From positions 186,001-250,000 of the forward strand of contig NBAY01000024.1 of NCBI GenBank assembly GCA_002794775.1: a stretch of 64,000 bases of DNA, given 5' to 3'. The position numbers were made by a program, and so were the translations under genes. This document shows positions 1 through 13,724 of the stretch, one piece after another (position 1 is the first letter of the stretch; the number at the start of each line of letters is the position of its first letter). The stretch is from Porodaedalea pini (lineage: Eukaryota; Basidiomycota; Agaricomycetes; Hymenochaetales; Hymenochaetaceae). The notes under the pieces were generated by a model that had not been told where the DNA came from, did not search any database, and saw only the letters and a list, made by a program, of their open reading frames with translations.

Positions 1-309
1 TCTGTAGAAATGTTCTGAGCTAGACAGCTAAGTCTTTCGAGATGTCCGAAAGACTCGGAATGCTTTGATTGCTTGTTTAAGACGTGTCGATCGGCCAAAT
101 CAGGCAACACAACCAACGCGTCGTCGTTGTTCGTATCGTTTCGTCTTCACCATCGACGACGAGCTCAGGTGTCCCACTAGCCACACACTCAAGGTAAGCA
201 AAAAAAATATTCATAAAACCCATCTAAATATACTAATAACTACTTTTCAGCATTTTTTTGCTTGCCTGAAGGGACAGAACACGACGAGCTCCTCAAGACA
301 CCACCGGCC

Positions 310-600
310 ATGAAGTGTTGACATCGCTGACCCGGCGACGGGCCAGCAAAAGACGATCGACATCGACGATGAGCGTCGTTACCGCATCTTCCACGGCAAG
401 AAGATGTCCCAGGCATCCCCGGTGACTCGCTCGGTGATGAGTCCAAGGGCTACGTCTTTCGCTTCTCTGGCGGAAACGACAAGCAGGGCTTCCCGATGAA
501 GCAGGGTGCTCCTTTCTGCTGGTCATTCTTCCCTCCATCTCTGCCGCACTGGTGCGGTTCAACTTCCCTCACCCTGTTCACACAGCACGCGTTCCTCGCC
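310..600 (+). pseudogene. Decayed 40S ribosomal protein eS6 (RPS6) copy
   Basis: The translation shows the start of eS6, a small-subunit ribosomal protein: an ATGAAG start at 310, then [19 protein letters not shown], then [18 protein letters not shown] and [11 protein letters not shown], and a blurred GHS..RTG segment. These are hallmark N-terminal eS6 blocks. The copy is broken. An extra base just after the start codon shifts the frame, a one-base loss near 410-415 shifts it again, and similarity fades after about 590, well short of the usual 230-240 residues. No intron interrupts the matched part, so this may be a processed or fragmentary copy, although a GTAAGC-to-CAG segment just upstream (194-249) could be a 5' UTR intron. 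The functional gene must lie elsewhere. Family identification is strong; the exact limits are inferred. Confidence 0.72.
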
Positions 601-841
601 TCTTCCTCCTGCCCCCCTTGACGATCCACGCTCTTCAACATCGACGTCAGCCGTTTTCCCATCCGCCCTTCTCATTGAGTACTTCGGCGAACGCGACGCA
701 ACCGTTGTGTCCGAGAAGGATCTCGTTCCGATCAAAACATTCGCAGCGACCTCTTCTCACGCATCGACTCCACCTGTCCTTCGACGCTCACAGATGCTCG
801 TCAACGCCCAGAGCCAGAGAGCCCGCCGCAGCGAATATGGC

Positions 842-1564
842 CATCGTCCACGCACCGCGCCATCCCCACCCCCATCCGCATCAGCATTCGATATCATCAT
901 CGAGTGCCAGCTCGAACCACTCGCCCTTCCGCCGCGTGGTGCGACGTACGCCCCCCTCCACCTGCGAAATCGTCTTCTGTGTCCGCCGCTGCCGCAGCGA
1001 CTACCTCGAGTTTTGTAAGCATCCCCCCTCTTTCCCCCCGATCTCTGATACTTGAGTGATGAGCGGCTGTTGATCGCTGTCTTTTTCTCTATCACGTTTT
1101 TTTCCTCCGACTGCGCCGAAAACGTTCGACAAAAAAACAGTCATCGGCAGTCCCGCGCGCACACCACTCACACCACCCCACGCCGGCAGCACCCCCACCG
1201 GCAATCGACACTTACTACGGGCACGAAGACACCAGCAAGCTCTGCGCGCGCTTCGTCAGCCATACCTTCAACTGCCCCGAGATCCTTCCTCCGTCGTCCT
1301 CCACCTCTTCCACATCGTCCTCGACCGCAGTCGTCTCGCGTTCCCCCGCTACCGCAACAGCAGGATCAGGAGGGGCACCAGTGATACCGAATATGCTTGC
1401 GCACTTCGTCGCATACGCGTTGCATCGCACTCGCCTCGCCGTTCATGCACGAGACGTAGCGTCCTGCAGTCGGCGCTCTGCTACATCGGGGTGGTGCGAG
1501 GGAAGGTGACGGGGCTCGCGGAGAAGAAGCTCAGCACGGGAGTGAGGGGCGAGCCGGCGAACTG
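842..1564 (+). pseudogene. Degraded Pho80/Pcl-type cyclin-like fragment
   Basis: Around 1205-1470 one frame reads IDTYYGHEDTSKLCARFVSH, then a Ser/Thr-rich linker, then LAHFVAYALHRTRL. This matches the cyclin box start of fungal Pho80/PCL-like cyclins, which pair with a Pho85-type kinase. After RTRL the frame changes and the expected helix (SVTFAALxLLQRLKARFP) is absent. A piece reading VLQSALCYI then VRGKVTGLAEKKLSTGV follows and stops at 1564. A possible first exon, rich in His, Ser and Ala, lies at 842-1015 and ends at a GTAAGC donor. The gene is truncated and frameshifted, so it is presumably dead. The assignment rests on one conserved block and is moderate. Confidence 0.42.
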
Positions 1565-1638
1565 ACTTTTTAACGAAGAACGTTCAAACGTGAGCTACCA
1601 CTGAGTCAGAATCGGTCACAGACAACGGCAGGTGAACA

Positions 1639-4440
<2,802 letters not shown>

Positions 4441-4445
4441 ATTTT

Positions 4446-4770
4446 GAGTTTGCACTACATGGCAACTGAGCATCTTGAGTGTGCAATTGAGAAGATACAG
4501 AGCACTATTGAGGAGCAGGGCAGCAACCTCATCATCAAAATGAAATGAAAGCAGGTTTTATGCATGCAACTACTTTATTATTCTACCTTGTACCAGCCAT
4601 TTGGCTTGTACAGCTCAAGGTGATGCCTGAGATGGATGAGGCAGAGCTATCACAGCTTATGGTGAAATGCAGCAAAGAGCCACCGATGTGTCAGACCCAG
4701 TTGTGTGGTATGTGCAGGTGCCCTCCACAGGTGGTCTTGAGAATAGGCCTTGTGAAACAGTTGCTTTGAC
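4446..4770 (+). pseudogene. Unidentified short gene remnant downstream of XPB
   Basis: Two stretches look like former coding sequence: MATEHLECAIEKIQSTIEEQ at about 4459-4520, and a run ending DPVVWYVQVPSTGGLENRP followed by CETVALTL and a stop at about 4768. They sit in different frames and are separated by a possible intron. I do not recognise the family. TG-rich composition suggests the same CpG decay as the neighbouring helicase copy. It may have been duplicated together with it. Confidence 0.25.
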
Positions 4771-5004
4771 ATTGTGATATAAGCAGTTGGGTTAGCCTCT
4801 TAAGAGATGCATGAGTCAAGACCACCTGCCACCAGTGAAAGCAAGGCAGTGACATAAGAGTCTAGAATGAAAGATTGAGAAATTCTCTGTAGAATTACCA
4901 AGGCTTCTATTCTAGACATATTCTAATTTTCATGACATAATGATTTCTATTTCAAAAATAAAATAAAAAAGATTCCTGGGCAGGAATAAAAAGGAGACCC
5001 AACT

Positions 5005-5670
5005 GGGCACTTCCAAATATTGGGCACTTCCTGAGCACTCCCAATAGTTGGGCACTCTTAAATAGTTGGGCACTCCCAAATAGTTGGGCGCTCCTAATTG
5101 GGCACTCCCAATTGGGCACTCCCAAATAGTTGGGCACTCCCAATAGTTGGGCACTCCCAATAGTTGGGCACTCCCAATAGTTGGGCACTCCCAATAGTTG
5201 GGCACTCCCAATAGTTGGGCACTCCCAATAGTTGGGCACTCCCAATTGGGCACTCCCAAATAGTGGGCACTCCCAATAGTTGGGCGCTCCCAATTGGGCA
5301 CTCCCAAATAGTTGGGCACTCCCAATAGTTGGGCACTCCCAATTGGGCACTCCCAAATAGTTGGGTGCTCCCAATTGGGCACTCCCAAATAGTTGGGTGC
5401 TCCCAATTGGGCACTCCCAAATAGTTGGGCACTCCCAATTGGGCACTCCCAAATAGTTGGGCACTCCCAATTGGGCACTCCCAAATAGTTGGGCACTCCC
5501 AATTGGGCACTCCCAAATAGTTGGGCACTCCCAATTGGGCACTCCCAAATAGTTGGGCACTCCCAATTGGGCACTCCCAAATAGTTGGGCACTCCCAATA
5601 GTTGGGCACTCCCAAATAGTTGGGCACTCCCAATAGTTGGGTGCTCCCGATTGGGCACTCCCAACTGGCC
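5005..5670. repeat. Minisatellite 1, palindromic TTGGGCACTCCCAA core
   Basis: About 650 bp of tandem short units alternate between TTGGGCACTCCCAAATAG (18 bp), TTGGGCACTCCCAATAG (17 bp) and a fused form in which neighbouring cores share a TT. Roughly forty cores are present. The core is an imperfect palindrome (TTGGG-CACT-CCCAA), and fused units add CCCAATTGGG, a perfect one. Open frames on the minus strand across it (up to 244 codons) are by-products of the repeat, not genes. Confidence 0.95.
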
Positions 5671-6048
5671 ATAAACTAGTTTTCTAGGCTCACTAAATCA
5701 AACTTCTCTGTCTCACTCAGTAATACCTAGTCTCAGAAGAATATACAATATTATTATCATATACAGTTCTAGTTATAAACTTGAGAATGCAGTCTCTATA
5801 CTGTCACACTTGTCTCTAAAGCATCAGTCAAATTTATGAACATTAAATGTTGTACCTGATATTTGAGCACAGGTCAAGCTTAGCTATTTTTTGGACCTCA
5901 GATCTATTTTTTTTTCTTGTTCTCTTCAGTTTTGCACTCTGCACTGTACTGTATATGGTATAATCATATTTAAAACTTCTAGCTCAAAGTACAGTCTGTA
6001 TTACAAGCCCTATGATATGGTATAGAAGATTATATATTATATCATATA
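5671..6048. other. AT-rich spacer with no recognisable feature
   Basis: Low-GC sequence between minisatellite 1 and the MITE. I see no coding potential, RNA gene or repeat structure. Confidence 0.5.
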
Positions 6049-6050
6049 TA

Positions 6051-6380
6051 CAGGTGGTTCTGAAAAGTGTTCAGCCCCTCCCCATTTTTGGAACCGATTG
6101 ACATGGCCTAAGCAGGAAGGTGATTAGCATGAGGGAGAAAACACTGGTCATTGAATATACATGATTCTTCCATTATTTGACAGGAAATAATGTATCTTGA
6201 GTGTATGTATATAATTGATACCTGTATAATTTTTTTCTAGACTGATTTTGCTTGAAGGATGAGGAGACAGATGTTAGAATGCACAGAATGGAGGTTTGAA
6301 TCATACAAATCACCTTCCTGCTTAGGCCATGTCAATCAATTCCAAAAGCAGAGGGGCCAAACACTTTTTGAAACCATCTG
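6051..6380. mobile_element. Tc1/mariner-type MITE (330 bp)
   Basis: The ends are inverted repeats of about 80 bp. The left begins CAGGTGGTTCTGAAAAGTG and the right, reverse-complemented, begins CAGATGGTTTCAAAAAGTG; both run on to CATGGCCTAAGCAGGAAGG. TA dinucleotides flank it at 6049-6050 and 6381-6382, the target duplication expected of Tc1/mariner. There is no transposase, so it is non-autonomous. Confidence 0.85.
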
Positions 6381-6387
6381 TAGGAAA

Positions 6388-7320
6388 GTACAGAGTGCTC
6401 TTTTGGCTTTAATATCTCAATTCTTATCAGAAAAGTAGCTAAATTCATAATTTGACTAATAGCAATAATTATGAACTTAGGCAATGTTTTAGCAACATTT
6501 TTAATGACATGCTAATGCTTTTGTAATAGCACAGCTAATAACTAGAAGATGTTGTTACAGAGCTAATTCAGTGCTATAATAATTAACTATTTTATCATAA
6601 AATGTCATATGCATTTAGTCAAGTCAACCCAAGCAGCCAATGTAGGGTGATACAACCTCAGTAACACTCTTATGAAGACAAGCACAACCTAAACACACAA
6701 ATAACTAATGTCATGATAGCCAAGTACAAGCATATTATTATACTATAAAAAATGTTCCTAAACAGGTTATTAAAGAGTGAAGTAAGAAAATAAAGAGCCT
6801 ATTCTGTAAATTTTAGGTGTTCAGACAGGCAATATTCTTCACTGATTCTTCCCTAGTTCAAATCTGAAGTTAAAGGCATAAAACTTACTGAAGGATGATC
6901 TATATGATTTATTATGATTTTAAGCAGTGACTGTGTATAGAAATGTATATTTCCTATCTTGTTTGTCTTAGCTTCAGAAACTCTAAAACTCTGCCAAACT
7001 TACTTAGCATTGACTGTCTTTAAGTATTTATTCTGCACCCAAGAGAAACATCTAAAAATCATAATAGCTTACATAAATCATTATTTAGCAAGTTTTATGT
7101 CTTTAGCTTCAGATTTGAACTCAGGAAGAATTATGGAAGAATATTGCCTGTCTGAACACCTAATCTTCACAGAATAGGCTCTTTATCTTCTCATGTCACT
7201 TGCTGCCTCATTGATATTTGGCAGTAATTAAACTATGTATTTAGCAATTTATTAGACATGAATTAGTGAAGAATTGAGTGAAATGTTGATTCTTGAAGCC
7301 AAAGGAGCACTTTCTGAGAT
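6388..7320. repeat. Fold-back (long inverted) repeat element 1
   Basis: Outer arms at about 6391-6470 and 7200-7318 are inverted copies (GAGTGCTCTTTTGGCTTTAA against AAAGTGCTCCTTTGGCTTC), and inner arms at about 6775-6905 and 7080-7190 are also inverted copies (both contain GTTCAGACAGGCAATATTC). The left half has about 300 bp of extra sequence between its outer and inner arms. No coding sequence is recognisable. It is related to the fold-back at 23360-24010. It probably represents a large non-autonomous DNA transposon; limits are approximate. Confidence 0.7.
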
Positions 7321-7544
7321 GCAAAAAAGGTGATTGTAAATACTTCAGCAAATGACTGTAACTCAGATCAAAGGTCAATTCATGCAGCCAGTAGTTTGCA
7401 ACCTAATCAACAGCAAAAGTGCTAAATTGTAAGGCTAAAAACAATAAAATACAGCCTCTAATGGTCCCAGATTTTATGGCAAAAATGAAATTGGGTGTGC
7501 CCAAAAGTCCCCCAGACAGTCAGTGACAGTGACACATTTGGGAA

Positions 7545-7725
7545 CACCCAATTGGGAGTGCCCAGCAGATTGGGTGTGCCCAATTGGGAGTGCCCAGAAG
7601 ATTTGGGCATGCCCAATTGGGAGTGCCCAGCAGATTTGGGCATGCCCAATTGGGAGTGCCCAGCAGATTTGGGCATGCCCAATTGGGAGTACCCAGCAGA
7701 TTTGGGCACTCCCAGTCATGATACC
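7545..7725. repeat. Minisatellite 2, reverse-oriented relative of minisatellite 1
   Basis: About four to five units of roughly 33 bp, each made of TTGGGCATGCCCAA (a perfect 14-bp palindrome), TTGGGAGTGCCCA and a GCAGA spacer. TTGGGAGTGCCCAA is the exact reverse complement of the minisatellite 1 core. The array ends about 70 bp before the 5' remnant of the Nudix gene. Confidence 0.92.
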
Positions 7726-7791
7726 TATTAGGTCAATTAGTTGCGTGTATGAATTGCCCTATTAGGTCTCCTTGAAGGGGTGGCCTGAAGT

Positions 7792-9167
7792 GATAATTTC
7801 AAACTTGCTAACCACCGCGATGAGCTAGCCGCCTTCTGCTTGTCTGGCGATTTCAGCTCTCGCGCCGCGCCCATAGGGCTCCTCTGGCCTGAGATAGTTC
7901 AAGCATTGCAAGAGGACAACGTTGCCGCACGGAACGAAGGGCGTGAACCGTTCTGGACATTCGTAACTGAAAGAGGGCTTAGCGGGCGCGTAACTCATGT
8001 GCACTTCGCCTCACACCTTATCGACCGTGCTTCGCGATCTGCTGCACTCGCAGCGACGTGCACGCGCTGGCGCGACTCCGGCGCGTTCGCGGAGACCATT
8101 GGAGGACGCCAGTGGCGCGACGAGCTGTACCCGATCTATGAGAACCCATTCCGCGGGCAGACACCCGACAGAGATACATGTATGATCGAGCGTGCAGCAT
8201 CCGCGTTGTTCGGGATCGTCACCTACGGGGTGCACATGACGGTCTTCCGCCGACCAGCGCCTGGTACGGAGGGCGAGACGATGATCTGGGTGCCGACGCG
8301 CGCAAAGACAAAGCAGACGTGCGTTGTCGCCACTATTTGTTGCACGAATATAAAGATGGCATTTTTAAGATTGGTTAGAACAGGTGGCCGGGATATTTGG
8401 ATAATACTGTTGCTGGAGGGATACCCGAAGGCATGATGCCATTTGAGGCACTTGTGAAAGAGTCTATGGAGGAGGCGAGCCTCTCGGAGGACGTAGTCCG
8501 CTCGCATGCGCGCTCCGTAGGCGCTGTTAGCTATTTCTTCCAGTGAGTGGTCTAAGTGCATTTAGCCAAGCCCTCTAACAATCTATAGGAAAGGCAGATG
8601 GCTCCAGCCCGAAATAGAGTAAGCTGCTCAGATGATTTGCATCTACAGCGGAGTGGCATATCTGACATAATTCCTCATCCATAGATATGTCTACGACCTC
8701 GAGATCCCTCCGACGGCAACCGACGCAGAGCTCAATGCATTTCGCCCTTGGCCGCTTGATGGAGAGGTGGAAGCCTTTGAGGTGCGCTTACGGTCATTCG
8801 CTATAGTTCTCCTCTAGCACGTTCAGTTGATTATCGAAAAGCTGATTGATATATAAAAGTTTCTTCCACTGAGCGAGGTCATATCACGAATGCACAAAGG
8901 ACTCTTCAAACCCAACTGTGCCTTAAGTAAGCCGTCTTGTTCTTTCTTTATCTCCCCGCAAATGCTGATAATGAAACATTGTGTCATCGTCTTCTTCCCC
9001 CTCCCTTCTCTTCGTCTCCCTTCTTTATCTTGCAAAAATCTCGCAAAATAGTCCTAGTCGACTTCCTGGTCCGCCACGGACACATCACGCCCGAGACTGA
9101 TCCAAATTATATGGAGATCGTCACGCGTCTGCATGGCCGCTTTGATTATGCGCTTTGGACGCGATGA
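7792..9167 (+). CDS. DUF4743-Nudix hydrolase (thiamine-pyrophosphokinase-related), 5' end missing
   Basis: Six exons can be joined in one frame: 7792-8318, 8384-8542, 8589-8618, 8685-8781, 8860-8926 and 9052-9167 (332 codons). The N-terminal half matches DUF4743 (GRVTHVHFASHL, ALAATCTRWRDSGAF). The C-terminal half is a Nudix fold with GGIPEG..FEALVKESMEEASL as the Nudix box and RPLDGE-like and ETDPNY tails. This two-domain arrangement is that of yeast YJR142W-type proteins, proposed to hydrolyse damaged thiamine diphosphates. The exon joints use GT-AG; the acceptor before FLPLSEV is a weak AAAG. No ATG is visible: reading upstream gives DNFKLANHRDEL and then a stop. The first residues (usually LDLxxACDNF) are therefore lost or lie in an unseen exon beyond minisatellite 2. 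The rest looks intact and well conserved. Confidence 0.82.
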
Positions 9168-10027
9168 TAACCGTGCTTGCTAGATTGGTACCGGATCGTC
9201 TGCACGGGACGCTGGCGATTTGAAGGATAACAGAGAAACGGTATATGATTTCATCAGATTGAATACATAGAATCTGAGAGGAAAAGGAAGAGCGAACTGA
9301 CTGTGGGATTGATAAATCTCACGCTGATTTGCATCTTTATATGATGTTGTCAAGCTTGCCTTGAGGTTGTCCATGCATACACAAACATGCCTCCAGGCTG
9401 GTCTACGATGGATACCGTAAGGAATTTGGTGAAATGAGGATGATCTAGTTTTGAACCACGACGGACTTAGAACTCCGACCATACTCTCGTCGCCGTCACT
9501 TCTGTTTCCTTGCTTGGTTTAGTTCTTCACCATGACACCAGCCTTCTGAACACTTGGCGAGTGCTGCTGTCTTACTTGGGCTTTACCACAAGACTCTACG
9601 GGATTGCAGGCTCGGATCATGACAATATGAAACTTTCTGCGTAGTCTGCCCTGCCAGCAATGCTACCTTGTGCTTCGGATCCGCGCAATCCGCGTTCTGG
9701 TTCTCGCCTTTTCACAACCGGACCATCATTCTACAAAGCGCAAATAGAGTCGGGAGCTTCTCTATCGTCTCGGATGCTACGAAGCACCAGCCTCGGTGCC
9801 TACGAAATTGTCTCGGCACAAGTATTGAAGCCTACTCATTTATCTAGCCAGCTAATCCCTATGGTCGCTGATCGTCTCTGGGCCTGTGATCGGCATGCAA
9901 AGCATACCTTTAATCGCTTGCGCTCACTTATAAGAGCGATGCCCGGGCTGCCGCGCTCGCAACGCACATCCCTTCGTGATTTATCGGACTAGCAGCGCTG
10001 GCAAGGACAAGTTTTTCCCTCGTCTTG
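9168..10027. other. Intergenic region upstream of the xyloglucanase
   Basis: About 860 bp holding the 3' flank of the Nudix gene and the promoter of the GH74 gene. A 110-codon open frame at 9660-9992 has no recognisable homology and I do not treat it as a gene. No tRNA was found. Confidence 0.5.
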
Positions 10028-10034
10028 TATAAAA
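10028..10034 (+). promoter_or_regulatory. TATA box of the GH74 gene
   Basis: TATAAAA lies 104 bp before the GH74 start codon in a pyrimidine-rich context. This spacing is usual for a fungal core promoter with a short 5' UTR. Confidence 0.6.
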
Positions 10035-10137
10035 TCCCGAACGATGTCCAAAGTCTCCAACGACAAGCTCGAGCTGTCGGCCAGTGTCTTGTCTAAAGTC
10101 TCCCTCTTAGTTTTAAAAACTTGAATTGCCTAGCATC

Positions 10138-13100
10138 ATGTTGCGGGGCTCCTTATCTCTCGCGTTCTGCCTCTCTGCCGCCTCGCTGTTCGCCTCAGCC
10201 ACGGTCGCGCCGCAGGCATACAGCTGGGCGAATGTGAGGATCGGAGGCGGCGGCGGCTTCGTGCCGTCGATCGTGTTCAACCCCTCCGAGAATGGCCTTG
10301 CGTACCTCAGAACGGACATCGGCGGCGCATACAGACTCAACGCGGACGATACGTGGACACCGCTTTTAGACTTTGCGGACGACGCACGCTGGAATTATTG
10401 GGGCGTTGATGCGCTCGCTACGGACCCTGTGGACACTGACCGCGTTTATCTGGTGAATATATATATATATATCTTGTTTTAACGAGTCGAACAGAGTCTA
10501 ACTTAAAAGATTTCTAGGCAACCGGGATGTACACGAATGATTGGGACGAGAATGATGGACAGATCCTCATTTCCGCTGACAGAGGTGATACTTGGACAGT
10601 ATCCAAGCTACCCTTCAAGGTGTGCATCGGTGCTTTATTATTCTCCCTTACGTTAATGTCGAACTCTCAGGTCGGCGGTAACATGCCTGACCGTGGAATG
10701 GGCGAGGTATGGGTCTTCAACTCAATACTGTTTTTACGGAGGAGCTGAGCAATTCCCCCAGCGCCTAGCGGTGGACCCGAATGATAACAGTATCCTCTTC
10801 TTCGGAGCACGCTCTGGTAACGGTCTCTGGAAGTCCACTGACTCTGGAGCGACTTGGGCGAACGTAACGAGCTTCACTAACACCGGTACGGTATTATGGA
10901 ATGCTCCTTTTCGGACTTCTGCTCATGAGATTGCAGGCACCTATGAGCCTGATCCCACCGACACCACGGGGTACGACAACGACAAGCTCGGTATCTCGTT
11001 CGTGACCTTCGACTCGATGAGCGGAACAGCTGGAAGTCCTACGCCCAGGATATTCGTCGGTGTGGCGAATTTGGGATCAAGCAACCTCTTCGTCTCAAAT
11101 GATGCCGGTGCAACATGTAAGCGTTTTGAATCAGTACATCGTACTCAATGGCTGACTTTCTAATTCTACCGTTTTCAACTTATAGGGAGCGCTGTTACCG
11201 GACAAAACAGCACATTCATCCCGCACAAATGCGTACTGTCTCCCGCCGAGAAAACCCTGTACATCTCTTACTCCAACGGTGGTGGACCATACGATGGAAC
11301 TCTCGGTAAATTAGACTTGTTTTCATACATTGCCGCGTGACTTACGTGTCCGGATCACCGCAGGTTCTGTCTACAAGTACAATATCACATCCGGCGTCTT
11401 CACCGACATTACGCCCGTCTCCGGGAGCGACCTCTACTTTGGTTTTGGGGGGCTCTCCGTCGACCTGCAGAACCCCGGCATCGTCATGGTTGCCGCGCTC
11501 AACTCCTGGTGGCCGGATGGGCAGATCTTCCGCAGCACGGACAGCGGTGCGACATGGTCGCCGCTCTGATCGTGGGAGGCGTACCCGAATATTGACAAAT
11601 GGTACTCGTACGACGACTCGCTCGCGCCGTGGCTTGGACCAGACTATGACGTGACTACGCTCGGAACGCTTCAGATTGGATGGATGATGGAAGGCCTTAG
11701 TATTGATCCGTTTGACAGTAATCATTGGTTGTATGGTACTGGTGTTACCGTACTTGGAGGTCACGACTTGCTCAAGTGGGATACAACGCATAATGTTACG
11801 CTCAAGTCGCTCGCAGATGGTGTAGAGGAAACGTCGGTCCAGGCTCTGATCTCTCCGCCGACGGGTCCTTCCCTCATCAGTGCCATAGGCGACGATGGAG
11901 GTGAACTAACAGCTTATTTTTGCATTCATTTGTTCACTTACGACGACATCCCTTAACCGCAGGTTTCGTTCATAATAGCTTGACAACAGCTCCGAGCACT
12001 TCGTTCACAAACCCAGCGTGGTCAACGACTGTCGACTTGGACTACGCTGGCAACGACCCGTCGAACTTTGTCCGGATTGGTAACGGAGACAGTACGTCCG
12101 GGAAACAAGTAGCTCTCTCAACTGATGGAGGAGCCACCTGGTCAGCTGAATTTATTATTTTGTACTTCGAATATGATCTCACAAGCGTGAGCAGGTCCCA
12201 AGACTATGGCGCGGCTGACAACGTAACTGGCGGCAAAGTCGCCGTCTCGGCCGACGCTGACACTGTCCTCTGGCGGACGAATGCCAACGACGTTCAAGTC
12301 TCCCAATACACCGATGCCTTCGTCGCCGTTCCGTCCCTCCCGTCTGACGCGCAGATCGCATCCGATAAGGTCAATAATTCGATCTTCTACGGCGCCTCGG
12401 GCTCGCAATTCTACATCTCGCGGGACGGCGGAAAGACATTCTCCGCTCCATCGTCCATCGGGTCCTCTACCGCACCGGTAAAGGTGGTCGTACACCCGAG
12501 CGTGAGCGGTGATGTATGGGTCTCGTCGGACAAGGGCCTCTTTCACTCGACGGACTTCGGATCGACTTTCACGCAGATCGCGGGGCTGTCGCAAGCGTGG
12601 GCGATCGCGCTTGGCGCGCCGAAGGTGGCCGGCGGATACCCTGCGATATTTGCAGCAGCGGCGTTCGGGACACAGTCCGGCTACTTCAGGTCGGACGATG
12701 TAGGTGTAAATTGGGTGCAGGTGAACGATGCGGCGTATGGATTTGGGTCGTTGAGCGCGAATGTGATTAGCGGGGACCCGCGCGTATATGGGCGGTAAGT
12801 CGAGTGCCGTGTTCTTCGGTATCCTTACTCATGTTTTCCGAAGAGTATACATCGGGACGAACGGACGCGGGATCTTCTATGGCGACGCGACGGGTTCTGC
12901 ACCACCCGCCACAGCAACCCCGTCCTCGATTTCAGCACCCAATACGTCAAGGAGCGCCTCTGCTAGCACGTCCATAGTCTCAACCCCGGTAGACTCCTCA
13001 TCCACTTCTGTTCCGGGTACGACCTCGGCGAGCAGCCTCGCATCGACGGCGACGCAGTCTGTTTACGGGCAGTGCGGCGGTACGTACTCTATCAGATATT

Positions 13101-13300
13101 TGATCTGGGCGACTTGTGAACAGTTGATATTCTAAATTATGAATACATAGGTACGGGATACACAGGCCCAACCGTCTGCGCCGCGGGTTCGACGTGCACG
13201 TTCAGCAACACCTGTGAGTATATCATTCTGTCCATTCATCCGAAATGGAACTAACAGGATTTGGACTCGTCATCTAGATTACTCCCAATGTCTTCCGTGA
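10138..13300 (+). CDS. GH74 xyloglucanase with signal peptide and C-terminal CBM1; one in-frame stop
   Basis: Secreted endo-xyloglucanase acting on plant-cell-wall xyloglucan. Twelve exons (10138-10452, 10518-10619, 10671-10706, 10762-10885, 10937-11116, 11186-11305, 11364-11900, 11963-12140, 12195-12794, 12844-13079, 13151-13213, 13278-13300) join into an 838-codon frame, the usual length. Residues 1-20 are a signal peptide. The first propeller carries YLRTDIGGAYR and the second GDDGGF, the regions that hold the family's catalytic aspartates; STDSGATW-type BNR/Asp-box repeats recur. A Ser/Thr linker leads to a CBM1 (YGQCGG...SQCLP, four cysteines). A TGA at 11567-11569 stands where GH74 proteins have Trp (SPL-W-SWEAYPNIDKWY). 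This single nonsense codon would remove the second propeller and CBM1. Everything else is intact, so it is a recent lesion or a sequencing error. Confidence 0.88.
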
Positions 13301-13724
13301 ATAATGAGTGGACAAGTTAAAATTCGGAGTCTGTATTTCGAGTTTCTGTTTCTTTGCTGTACTGTGTCTGTTGCTTCGTATCGGTCTTGATAGGAATAGA
13401 GTTAAAATAAAACCAAATACCTGTAATTGTCGTGCGAATGCGCACTGTGAGTTTCATGCACAGCTACAGACAGCGCTTAGCCGATCGGGAAGTCAGGATT
13501 AAACGGAGTTCAATTATTTACGCTAGAACTAGAAATTAAAGTATGGCGGAATACAATAAAGAAGGGCGAGGGGATGTGGACTAATGAGTAAAAAGTAAAT
13601 AAAAGGAAAGGGGGAGATTAAGGTATGGAGTAAAGGATCTATACAACAACAAAACAAAATGCAAAATAATTATGATCCAAATCTATATATTTCTTCGCTT
13701 TTTCGGACTAGAGTCGATTTGACT
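13301..13724. other. 3' flanks of two convergent genes
   Basis: AT-rich sequence between the GH74 stop and the stop of the minus-strand hypothetical gene, with AATAAA-like stretches suitable as polyadenylation signals. No gene is seen. Confidence 0.5.

Noticed and set aside
4930..5664. Open frames of up to 244 codons on the minus strand
   Set aside because: They arise wholly from the minisatellite, whose units happen to lack stops in all minus frames.
5005..5670. CRISPR-like appearance of a short palindromic repeat array
   Set aside because: Units are contiguous tandem repeats without unique spacers, and the genome is fungal.
9660..9992. A 110-codon frame upstream of the xyloglucanase
   Set aside because: No homology, no TATA or intron support, and it lies in the promoter region.
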